Part shown: piece by piece, positions 1 through 12,275 of the stretch
Layout: every line of letters starts with the position of its first letter
Numbering within the stretch: position 1 is the stretch's first letter
Assembly (NCBI GenBank): GCA_038496445.1
Contig: JALMLS010000310.1
Span: forward strand, 124,001-188,000
Source of the DNA: Trichosphaerium sp. ATCC 40318
Lineage: Eukaryota; Discosea; Flabellinia; Trichosidae
Reading direction: 5' to 3'
Length of the DNA stretch: 64,000 nucleotides
Made by a program: the position numbers and the translations under genes
The notes under the pieces: model-generated
Databases searched by the model: none
Told to the model about the DNA's origin: nothing
What the model saw: only the letters and a program-made list of their open reading frames with translations

Positions 1-568
1 GATGCATATAACAGAACAGTTACAGTATGTACACAAGGTGCGGTTTTACAAAAAAAGGTGGTTGCGAAACGTGTTTCAAAGGAGGTTTAGTAGGTCTACA
101 GGGCTATCTAGCCTTATAAACCCACGAGGTTGCCGAAGCAACACGAAGGAGGAGGTTTTTTTTTTTTTTAAAAGTATTCTAAAAAGGAAGTAACACTATC
201 TCTATGCACCTTGTCATTTATTGAACACTAACAACTTTTACACCTGAAGAAATCTAGCATTAAAAAAAAGTGGGCACACTATTATACGGCGTAGATGCTT
301 ACAGATAAGAAAACAGATACCCACCAAATTATTAGTAGAAAAAACTTCGTTTAACACTTTTGGAAAACTCCCACTTTTTAGCTACACTACCTTCAACCGC
401 ACACTCACTGCTGACCTGTACACCCACTCTGTTATATTATCAAACTATATTCTTCATAGAACGTTCAAGTAACGACTTTCCAACACCGACAATATAATTT
501 GGTGACTTTATTCATGCAAACGAAAGATCTCGTGTACTCACATGAAAAGGAGTTGATTGGTCCTTGTT
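1..568. other. 3' flank of the iduronidase gene, no supported gene
   Basis: No coding frame here continues into a recognisable protein. A 63-codon open frame at 2-193 on the plus strand is short, is low in complexity (a long T run near 155-170) and has no matching downstream exon. The stretch holds the downstream region of the minus-strand iduronidase gene, whose stop codon lies at 569-571. Confidence 0.5.
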
Positions 569-3496
569 TTATTTAGATGTAACTGGTATAGAAGGTATAC
601 TCTTTCTTCCCCACAAGTCAACTGAGTTGACCTTATACCTAAGTGCACTCAATCAGACCAGACGAAGTATTTTTACTATGGACGTACCATAAATCTGGTG
701 AACCAATGTGCATAAATCCTTTTGTTAAAAACATGCCTTGATTAGCTTGAACATACTCACCGTCTTTTGTTGGTGCAGCATATACTTGATAGGTTTGGAT
801 ACATTTAGATGAAGATGAGTCCCACCTAAAACATGAATAAGTAAGTGTTTGTACGACTCAAAAGAAACATTGAAAATTCTTACATTATCCAGTTTTGTTG
901 TTTGTTGATTAAAGATTGCTCTTGAGGTTTTGGTGTGACTCTAACATTTTTAACTTGTTCGGGCGGGTTTCCATCATTGTGGCATATTTGAAGAAGCACG
1001 ATTCCTGTTGAAATACATCACGTCAACCCAATAAACTGATACTTTATAAAGAACCAAAAAAAACTTGCCTGGTAACCTCATTTCGACTTCTCTTGAATAT
1101 TGTCCTACGTCATTGGGCTCAAATGTCTTGACAAAATCGAGAGTAGGGTTTTGATTATATCGTAGTTTCAATAATTGATCTTCTGTTGGTATAGATGGTT
1201 TCCCCATGGATTCCCAAACGCCTAAAAAACCAATGTCAGTCAAAGTTACAATAGATTTGAATTCGTGCCGTATACGCTTCCATGGTTGTTGTCTAATCGA
1301 TATAATGCCACCTTACTACTGCCTGGAGTGAATATTTGAGGTATATTCTTGATTGTAACCGTTACATTTTCAGTGAGATTTTTAGCTGTAGTGTCAGTTG
1401 ACCAATATAGAATTACTGAAAGCACACTTTCTTTTGATGTTTCTTCAAGAGTAGCTATGCCGTTCATTGGACAAACATTCGGATCATTACAGCCGTCTAT
1501 ATTATTAAGCTGGATGGATGGAACCTTTTGAGCTTACCGGACGATGTTATATCGTAGCTTTGAGTACCAATAAGTGAGAGAAGTAACATGACATTGAAAC
1601 TCGGTTTTCTGATTGTTTCGAATTTTAACACATTATTATTTCCTGGGTTTGTAACATTCGATAGCCTTGCGTTAAGTGTTCTAAGTTTAAATGATCCATC
1701 TCCCATAAATCCATTATCATTCGAAAGTAGACCGAAATGAACAGGAGGTTGGAATGTATTACTGTAGATGATGTGATTAAGGTGTTGTTTGAGGACCTTT
1801 AATTCCACTAAAAAAAATCACGTCAGTTTGAGCTCACTTTTTTCTCATGTTTTCGTACTTGCTGCGTATGTTACATCAGCTCGCCATTCCTCAGGTTTAT
1901 TCCAACCAACAAGAGGATCTCCTAAGTAGAAAAATTAATAGGTGAGGTTGAAACGATGACATTAATCAATAGTTTATTCGATCGTACCTTCATCATTGAA
2001 AAAAGTAGTGTTAGTGAATCTTGGGTGATTGCCACGAATGTAATTTATTGAAGAAATATCCTACTTTAGCGTTTATTACTAACATCAATAAAAGGCTTTT
2101 TTGAGTTTGTGATTTACCTCTTTTAACACATTAGTTGCCACATTTCTTCCTTTGTTGTGAATAGAAATAAAATCTAACCTAGAACCCTAATCAAGGGAGA
2201 TTTAGTACACTCAAAATTAACGTTAGCGACCAAACGGGCACAGTCACCACGATTGAACAGTTAGTTTCTGATAAACTCTTTCAGGGCTACAAATTATTTT
2301 GAGTAAAATGTTTTATACAGGCCGCTGATTGGCACGAAGCAACTTGCATATGCTCAATTTATCTTTTTCAAGTCAGAAATTAAAAAATCTACTGTTTCTA
2401 ACGTTCACGTGACACGAGCAAGATTAATTTGTTGTAAATTACTTACTTTTTCTCCTGTGAAATAGTTGATACCGCTATCACAATGAGCCAGAAATTGCTT
2501 CCAGTATTCGTTTGGACTTGATGCAGCTGGACCTCCAAATCTTCACGTAACATTAGCAGCTGCAACGAAAAACTTTTAGAGCTGTGTACATAAGAGAAGG
2601 ATGTGCTTCCTTCAGACCTTGACTACTGGCGTCATAGAAATTTGCTAGGTGCTGAAACGAAGGAAACATTTTAGGAACTAAACGAGGTTCATTCCAAGAC
2701 TCAAAGTGCCATAGCTTCACTTCATCCAAGCCTTTCTGGTGGTCACTAAACTGTCTTAAGACTCAACGGCTTACCGTATTTCTGAATGAAATGGTTTGCA
2801 ACGTCCGTTATCATTTCTTTCCAAGCGTATAGTTGCGTTTTATTTGTAAAATCGGTCCACCATGAAGATGGATTGCCCTTTGAAAAAAAAGATGAAAAAA
2901 AAATTTGGACTAGTTTGCTTGTACCATTATTTCGAACTGCGGATGCAAGCCATTATCGACAACTAAACTAATCGCTGTATTGACTCTGTAAGCACTCTTG
3001 AAAATAAAAGCGAGTTACATACCATGATCAAGGTCTGTCCACTAAACAAGCATGTTATCACGTGATTTTTGGGTTTTTTGCATACGTTGTAGCTTTTTGT
3101 TGGTTTCCCAAAGTCTTTGCCATACAACAAATCCAAAAGACTATGAATACGAACAAAGAAGATACCGTCATGCGGTATAGAGCCAATCATTGCGAGGTTT
3201 TCTGCTTCATCAGCACCCAGGCAGAGAATTGCTAACACAAGTTTTTAAAACAAATTAAAAGCTAAAACGGAGTATCATGGCGTATCAAACCTGGTGTAAA
3301 TCCACATGACCTCCAGAAGTGATCTAACGGCTTTGGTGTATCACTAAAATCAACAGAAAAGGATTTATAAGAGTGCACTACTGTAAATATCAATACAGAC
3401 GCCTAATAGGCACGTTAACTCCATAGAAAATTACTAAGACAATATCTAGAGATAGTAAAACAAGAATACCAATAACAGCTTTATAACAGTTTGCAT
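569..3496 (-). CDS. IDUA: alpha-L-iduronidase (GH39), multi-exon
   Basis: Lysosomal glycosidase that removes terminal alpha-L-iduronic acid from dermatan- or heparan-sulfate-like glycans. Frames joined across roughly ten short introns follow animal IDUA from end to end. ATG at 3494-3496 opens a hydrophobic signal sequence (MQTVIKLLLVFLFYY). Next come DHFWRSCGFTPG (about 3290-3340), ENLAMIGSIPHDG (about 3160-3200) and NGLHPQFEIM (about 2930). The acid/base Glu is in FESWNEP (about 2690-2705). The nucleophile Glu is in FNDEGDPLVGW, whose codons are split by an intron (about 1905-1995). LSNDNGF, RKPSFNVM and the C-terminal beta/fibronectin-like part follow (WDSSSSKC near 810-830, ending YKVNSVDLWGRKSIPSIPVTSK). 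Both catalytic glutamates are visible, so the gene looks functional. Exact exon edges in the 2000-2650 stretch were not resolved. Family assignment is very likely right. Confidence 0.9.
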
Positions 3497-3715
3497 AACG
3501 CTTTAGGTAGATATGTAGTTAACCGATTGTACCTAAGATTAAGCTATCTTTGTTAATAAGGAACGTGACGTATACGACCCTTACTAGCTTCCACTATGTA
3601 AGTCTAAACTGCATGCTAATGTCTATTTATTACTAGTACGTAACGATAATACACAGCAAACAACTCTAAGCGAAAATTCAACAGAAAAAGATTAAAACAA
3701 AACTATGGATAGAGG

Positions 3716-4589
3716 TTAACAACCAACAGCACATTTCTTCACTTCTCCCGATACCCAATTAACCATGTAGTTATCTCCTCTAATAAATCAGGTTTACAAC
3801 GCTTCGTATTCATTTTGTGTACCTGTTAGCCAAACCGTGATATGATAGACTATTTTGCATTCCATGGGCATAGTCGATATGCATCATGTCGTCAACAAGA
3901 GGCCAGTCAGCTTTAGTGTCACTATGGTCGTTTACGAATTTTCCACCGAAAAAAAAAACTCACTCAGTTACCAAAGGTCTCTCCCACGTTACTGTGCTTA
4001 CACCATCAGACTGTAACCCTGAGATAAGCTTAATGTTATCTACGCCTCCAAGCGCGCTATCTAAATTTGCTCGTTTAGTCTTCATGTTTTTTACACGTGA
4101 TTACGCATACCAGGCACGGGGCGAGTGAAACCATTAGCGTACCTGAAAAAGTGAGAAAGTTAAAAAAAAAAGAAGTTTAAAAAAAAACTTACGAATCATT
4201 ACTAAACATGTCCTGTATAGCAGGTTGTCCATTTGAGTCAAAAGTGGCAACTACAAAATCACATGCTGTCATACCATGAAAGGGTTGGCCTGTAGAGTTG
4301 ACTTGATGCCATCCTACGCCCATCCAAGCCTTTCGAAAAAGTTAGCTCCTTTTCTAATTTTTGTTGTGCGTACATTTCCTTTGAAAGTTTGGGTTACTCT
4401 AACAGCTTTAGTGCCTTCTGATGCGACCACTTCCCACTGTATTTTATAGTTTCCAAAGAATAAAGATATTTCAAACGGTGTTTGAGCTGCTACAATGGCG
4501 AAAACAGCAATAAACGTGAACAAAACGTGATTTGCTAAGAACGGTTTAGAAAAAAGCGACTTCGCGGTTTATTACGCTCTACCTTGCAT
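3716..4589 (-). CDS. secreted DOMON-domain protein
   Basis: Single-domain secreted protein of about 190 residues. Exon 1 is only ATGCAAG (4583-4589), spliced to a frame giving the signal peptide MQANHVLFTFIAVFAIVAAQT. The DOMON core follows across short introns: YKIQWEVV (about 4440), AWMGVGWHQV (about 4310), MTACDFVVATFDSNGQP (about 4250), ISGLQSDGVSTVTWERPL (about 3990-4040), DDMMHIDYAHG (about 3880) and NYMVNWVSGEVKKC (about 3720-3760). The order gWmGvGf / M.gaD.vv / DG.t.v.f.RPl / yAhG is characteristic of DOMON, a fold that binds heme or sugar in other proteins. No membrane segment or cytochrome b561 domain is fused. Its stop lies about 220 bases from the start of the iduronidase gene on the same strand, so extracellular or lysosomal carbohydrate handling is possible but unproven. 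Confidence 0.82.
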
Positions 4590-4970
4590 TACGGAAGTTT
4601 TCTCGCTGAATGTTACCACACGTTGCTTTTGTTTAACGCAAAATTGTAAAAGTAACTTAATTGCTAGTAATTAAGCGCGCTCACAACGTGTCAACGCTAA
4701 TTTCGCCTAACTAGCGTCAGAGAATCTGTGTCACTAATATAATAATATGACACGGACCATGCGATATTACTATGACCTTTTCACGCGTTACTTCACCAGT
4801 CGCTGTTGGCACTTATATTGATGCGATATTATTGTAATCTGAGTCCATTATTCGCGATTTAACAACATTTCCCGCGTGACGGTTTTGTGCCGTTTTGAAC
4901 CGTTTAAAAACCGTTTTGACATGATCAAATACGTTCAAATTGCAACCCTATCGCATCACATCTAAAAACT
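4590..4970. promoter_or_regulatory. divergent promoter region between the DOMON gene and beta-tubulin
   Basis: This 381-base interval separates the start codons of two genes transcribed away from each other and must hold both promoters. It has CG-containing words (GCGCGC near 4675, CACGCG near 4790) and homopurine/pyrimidine runs but no convincing TATA box. No coding frame is supported. Confidence 0.55.
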
Positions 4971-6775
<1,805 letters not shown>

Positions 6776-7151
6776 CTTTTAAGAATAAATAAACTGAAAC
6801 GGAACAGCGCAAAGGATAATCAGTACACGCAATTTTTGATTTAAACTCCGATGCAAGGCTGACCTTCTTTTTTACTATTCTACATAGTCTTTCTCTACAA
6901 TCTTCGACCAGCATTCCTTCCTAGAGAGGCAGCTTTCGACTCTGAAATGTAGGAAAAGTATGTCGTTGTTACACTAAACTTAGGCTATCAACAAGATTGG
7001 AGAATTCATAACATTCCAATTTTGGTATAGATAGAAAACCAAGTTTAATATATAAACAACAACCCCAAACAGCAACGCCGCTACACCTACTCAAGTACGT
7101 TTTTAACATTTGCAACAAGTATAGCAAACAGTACTTACATCTTTGATAGCA
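6776..7151. other. intergenic region, beta-tubulin to SUMO-motif gene
   Basis: About 375 bases between the tubulin stop and the next start. AT-rich, with AATAAA at about 6785 as a likely polyadenylation signal for tubulin. No coding frame, repeat or RNA gene was recognised. Confidence 0.4.
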
Positions 7152-10100
7152 ATGTGGTTATCTTGTTTATGCGGTGGCAAAGACGACGAACGCGTACCTG
7201 TTCCACGAAGGAATACAGATGGTGATAAAGAAGCGAGCAAACGAAAAAAGAAGAAACAGAATGATCACAGTACGCTAAACCTTATTTTCAAGCGCTAAAA
7301 CGCAGTACCAAACCGAATCTAAACGTTAAACTGCTTGTTCTGCTTTTTTTTATTTCTGTGCTTCAAAATGCTGTGCAATCGCTTTTTCTACGCTCAGATA
7401 TTGTAATAGAGTTGGTTTTTTTGTTTTGTTCATATTTGGCAGTTGCGTAAAAAAACATTTTCTGATGTTGTTTTTTTAGGACTAGAGAAGATTGTTAATA
7501 ATTTCTTGACTGAGTTGATCCAAGAAGGTTTAATCGGCTCTGTCTTAACACACCTACCGTCTATGACAGATGTGGCATCTCTTGGTTCATCTTCGAGTAA
7601 AATCCAAACAGCTGTTGAATCATCTATGAGCCGTACCCTCGACACAGTTGGTCAAGTTTATATTTACGCTCCTGTCGACAAAGGCGAGCTAAAGGAATTG
7701 ATAGCAAAAAAAGAACAAAATACTTCAAAAGAAACTCAACCATCATCGTCATCACAAGCTTCACTTACTTCAAATACCGAGGAAAGAATTCAGTCAAGAC
7801 CTTCAGCATTGAAGGAAGTTGAATGTGAACCAAAAGATGACATTGTCCAAACAATGCCAGCGCTTATCCCTTCGCCAAACACAGGTTCTCAAAGTGTACA
7901 CACTAAGACTATGTACAACCAATTTCTTCAAAACGTGTTGAGTGCTACTCAGGGTGCTCCAGGCCGAAAAGAACTCCATTGGCAACAGGACGGTAACAAT
8001 TGGATAGCCGAGCTTGTAGATTCTTTCATACTTGACGGTGTAATGGCCATCGAAGAAGATATACCGAAGTTGTATCGTAATGACAGCGATAGTGAAGATG
8101 ATGACAAAGATGAGGGTGATGAACCAGCTGCGCCAGTCACAAAGAAAACAGCTATGAAAATAAAAGAAGAACCAATACTTATTGAAGATGACGAAGATGA
8201 AGGCAATGAACCAGCTGCGCCAGTCACAAAGAAAACAGCTATGAAAATAAAGGAAGAACCAATACTAATTGAAGATGATGACGAAGATGATGACCAAGCT
8301 CATGAGCCAGCTCCACCTACCACAGAGAAAAACCTCATGAAAATAAAAGAGGATCCATACAACACTCGAGACTGTGCACGTGAACAAGATGATGTCATCA
8401 ATAGGCCCATTAACCAGGATGTTTCACTTGTAAACAGTCCTGAACGTACAACTGATGAATTCGTCGGACCGTTTATATTACCTCTTCCACAGATTCCTTT
8501 TGGTGAACCAATAGAAATAGTTAATACCATCACCGCTAGTGCACCACCACAGGATCCAATGGAACCAACACCGATGTATAAAATACCACCATCGGTCCTA
8601 AGCTCTATGTTCCCAACGTTTTATTATCCACCTCCTACTCTTGAACCTGGCTATCAACTTGCGCAAATTACCAGAGAACCACATGCTTCTCCTGATAACA
8701 TACTTGGTCTTCAAAGAGTAGATACGCTCTCTGATTCTCAAAGGCAGACTCCGATTAATCTCGAGCACATTGAACAAGAAGGACAGCCTGAAGATACAAA
8801 TATTGGTCATATCAAAGTTAATGTAGATCTTGATAAGATAGCCGAGTATGACATGTGCACTCGATATCCTGATATGATTTGTGTAATTGTCGATAAAGAG
8901 TTCAACCCTGCATATAAAATTAAAGTCAACAGTACAATCTTGAAAGAGAATGCCGGGTAAGCGCTGCTTCGAGTTTCTTGTTTTCTTCGCATTACTAACT
9001 TTATTTTGCTTTCCAGGGATAAGTTTGAGTCGTTGTTCCCTAAGTTTCTCATGAACCCTCCAAATCAAAGACCAGGAGTCGAAGCTAGAATGTACATATT
9101 AAATGAACATGAAGGTGTTCAATCTGCATTATATTTTGTAGCTTGTCTAGCAACTTCCACAGGAGCTCTACCTCATATCGCTGGTCGTCTACTCGATGTA
9201 TCAGAGTTTGATGCTTTAATAGGTTGTCTTGATTCATGTTTGAAAGTAAGTCCAAAACTCCTTTTCTATTGTTTTTTTTCGAAAGAGAAAACACTTTTTT
9301 GCCTGTTACTTACGCTAATGTTTAGCATGGCTTTTTTAAAATACAGTATAGTACATTTATGGTAATGCTTGATAATTGTCCAATGAGCAAGCTCTATGAT
9401 TTGCTACAGTACAACACGACCGTTATACACGTTGATAAACATTTGGCAACATCACTTTGGGCAAAAATGGGAGGTTACGACAACACTAAGGAGCCATATC
9501 TCACAACGCTACTTCGCGAAAAGAAAAAGCTACTTATACGAGAAAGTATACTTGATATTTGGCTTGACGAATTAGTACACAGACCCTCTGAGCTTTGGTT
9601 TTATGCATGTACGAAAAAAACAAGAAATGTTGTTTGAATGAACTCTTATTGTTAAATAGGTATGAGCGGGCACTTCGAAATGGCTCTAGAACTTCATAGA
9701 GCTCTTCCGTCTTTTTTTGCACGCTACCTAAATGGTATGCATCCAATTGACACGTGGTGGTCAGATATATGGTATAATGTGGTCCCAGAAGGCATACACC
9801 AGTCAATAATAGAAGAACATGCTAAGGTGATCCAAACCAAAACTAAGAGATTTAGGTACCTCTCATTTAGTGTTTGTTTCCTCGTTGCTTGCCCTCTAAT
9901 GAAGTAATAGAATATGCACAATAGTTAGAGAAATAGACAGCAATACTACTTCAATAGGATATGGATTTGGCTTCGAATGGTAAGCACCATCATATTATAA
10001 TCTGTTGTTGAGAAAACTAATTGAATTGTTAAGGATAATACGAGCTACAACCAATAGCGTTGAAGTAGTCATGTCTGAGAGAGCTGGCAAACACGCTTTA

Positions 10101-10626
10101 GATTTCTGTTCAGAAAGCACACCTAGCACTTATGTGTACTTTGCATGTGTAGTTAATGGTAAAAGATCAGACAATGTTGATATTGAGAAAAGCAAAGAAA
10201 CGTTCGAAAGTGGAGTTGAAAAGATAAAAGGTAGTTTAGAAATGGAAGCAGATTTCGACACAATCAGAGTAGATGTTTCTTGCAGGCTCCCAGAAGTTTT
10301 CCTGGAACCATGAAGCTATTACCCATAATATAACACAACTGATAACGGTTCCACTGTTAAGCAAGAAACATCAATCAACATCAACTGCGCTCTTAAAACT
10401 ATGTAATTACTCGTTTATCACAGTTGATAACACTTCACTAAGCTATCTATTCACATCCTTTGTACTGCCTTTGAAATACACCAAATATACAGAGTTGTTT
10501 TTTTACATACACGCCATATGTTATTTGTTTTTAACGCGACCACCTATTCGCACCATTAAAAGTGCGCTCCCAGTACCGGCCAGTGCTTCGCAAGTACCAG
10601 GTAGTCAAACTGTAGTTCCCTTGTAG
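7152..10626 (+). CDS. unrecognised large protein with SUMO-acceptor / SIM repeats
   Basis: I do not recognise the family. ATG at 7152 starts MWLSCLCGGKDDERV followed by a basic KRKKKK patch. An A-phase junction then joins the frame at about 7479 (GLEKIVNNFLTEL) that runs to 8956. A Ser/Gln-rich region (about 7720-7800) precedes an acidic tract (about 8090-8350). That tract has three tandem copies of about 31 residues, EPAAPVTKKTAMKIKEEP with ILIEDDED after the first two. Proline-rich sequence follows (PYYPPPTLEPG type). Downstream exons (9018-9245, about 9356-9640, 9664-9850, 10020-10215, 10270-10626) encode a well-structured, mainly helical C-terminal half with no motif I can name. The last junction uses a 55-base intron (about 10216-10271) that replaces an in-frame early stop; this is inferred. 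The basic patch and SUMO motifs suggest a nuclear protein. Confidence 0.62.
8110..8355 (+). repeat. three tandem ~93-bp coding repeats (IKEEP / ILIEDDED)
   Basis: Three direct copies of about 93 bases lie inside the gene at 7152-10626. Copies 1 and 2 are nearly identical (AAPVTKKTAMKIKEEP, then ILIEDDEDE); copy 3 has diverged (PPTTEKNLMKIKEDP). IKEE/IKED fits the SUMO-acceptor consensus (hydrophobic-Lys-x-Glu/Asp). ILIEDDED fits a SUMO-interacting motif with an acidic tail. Confidence 0.85.
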
Positions 10627-10647
10627 ATATAGAAAGCCCGGCTAGAT

Positions 10648-11463
10648 TCAAGTCCACTCATTTTCACTTTCGTTTTCACTTTCGCTTCCGTCCTCCTTCG
10701 AACCCATAGAGAATTTACCCACCATCTGCGACAAGTTGTATTCCATCAATACCTTTGTTTTAACTCGTTCAAAAGCAACTCTATCTTCAATAGTAGCGAC
10801 ACTTATACCTACAGTTGTACCCCAAATATGCGCATCATTTACAAGCTTTGCTAGCATAGCTCCATCGCTATCATTTAAGCTTTGCAATCCATGGCCGTCG
10901 CCCTTGGCTTCGATAAGTTTTACATTGCTAAAAGAAGCCGCAATGTCACGAACCTGAATTACAGTTAGTAAACGTGTAATTAAAAAAGGTTCAAAAACGA
11001 TTCAAAATAAAATGATATTTCACGTGACATAAACGCATTTTAGTTTATTCGGTCGTACTCCGTCTATAGCAAAAATTTCATCCTGTGTTCCATGATACAG
11101 CAAAGCAGGGATATTGGTGGATACTACAGAAGGAGTAGAAGGGTCGCAGTGGATTACGTTTGTAGTTATGGTAAAAATATTTGAAGCGCCCAATAACAAC
11201 GAAGGACCTTCCCAATGATGTAATTTTATCAATTGAGACACATACTTTGCGCCTCTTGAACCAGCCAGAAGTACGTTTGGCTTAAAATTATCTATTTCGT
11301 TTACTAATGTCATTACGCCGTTATTTAGATCATCACTGGGTTCATTAAGAGTAGGAAATGATACGTTGAAGTGTTTCTTTAGATTTTTTAATCTGCCAGG
11401 ATTTGCAACCATACCCGTACCTGGACCTATAACTAGAACATGTAAGCGCGTCAGAGATTCCAT
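10648..11463 (-). CDS. alpha/beta-hydrolase fold protein
   Basis: Two exons. The first (about 11030-11463) begins MESLTRLHVLVIGPGTGM and carries NVLLAGSRGAKYV, a nucleophile-elbow-like AxSxG with Ser in place, and ALLYHGTQDEI, the usual place of the acid residue. A 60-70-base intron is followed by VRDIAASFSNVKLIEAKGDGHGL, where GDGHG supplies the catalytic His. The order Ser-Asp-His and the spacing fit a small serine hydrolase of the dienelactone-hydrolase/KANL3-like type. The C-terminus ends in a Ser/Glu repeat (SESENESENEWT). The substrate cannot be inferred. The elbow lacks the first Gly of GxSxG. The stop codon is 21 bases from the stop of the convergent upstream gene, so the 3' UTRs must overlap. 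Confidence 0.75.
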
Positions 11464-12275
11464 TTTGGTAAGTATTTGCCTTAGGTAGCAGTTTTTAAGT
11501 GGTTTTCATTTTCTGTTGTTCCCTGACGCGCAACGATTACTCCAGTATGGTTAAGACTTTAAATATGCTCGTTGAAGAGCGCTCACAGTTTACTTGGACA
11601 GGTTCCTCGTTAAATAGCTGTACGCGCATCACTTGTTGTACTGCACTTCATACTGGACATGCGCGTGAAGCAAGCAAGTGAGCCAGAATATTCACCGATG
11701 ATGAGAATCAAACTCTGTTTTTCTGACGTCCAAATGCCACAAGTAATTCATCACACAACAGCAGCAACGCGTGCATTGAAGAACAAATAGACAGCGACAA
11801 AAGTTTAGCAACAGACGCAAGCATAACAAAGCAAAACGCAGTGCTACAACCGGGGTTTAGCATTGACGTTTTACTAACGCCGTTGCTATCACAAAGCATT
11901 TTTTTTGAAGTATAATGGCCAACAAGGGTCACTCGCTCACTGTAATATTAATTTAAAGACCACAAAACGCGGTAGGGCGAAAACGCACCGGCCTTGCTTA
12001 AGCTAAATTCACAGTTGCTTAAGGAGGCATTGAATGCTCTACCTATTTTACTTTGCTTTAACGTTACTGGATGCAGTGGAAGAATTTGGCAAATAAACGC
12101 AAATAGGTGAGAATACAAACAAAAACACGGCTATTCATCTCCCTGCAAGGCCAGGCGGTTTATACAGAGGCTATACGAACTATTATGAACAAGATTGAAA
12201 GCCTGGGAGACCATAACCGTTAGATGTCGCGTTATCAGAGGTCTACCAACAGTAGCGGCACACCGCACGAAAATA
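11464..12275. other. gene-poor stretch upstream of the NCoR-like gene
   Basis: About 800 bases with only short frames (11499-11681 plus, 11708-11932 minus) that lack family resemblance and continuing exons. It must contain the promoters of the hydrolase (minus) and the NCoR-like gene (plus). I see no tRNA, repeat or other structure. Confidence 0.45.

Noticed and set aside
2-193. Plus-strand frame at the left edge
   Set aside because: Low complexity with a poly-Phe run from a T tract; no adjoining exon.
7803-8533. Ser-rich minus-strand frames opposite the SUMO-motif gene
   Set aside because: Mirror image of the acidic GAT/GAA codons of the plus-strand gene; no signal of their own.
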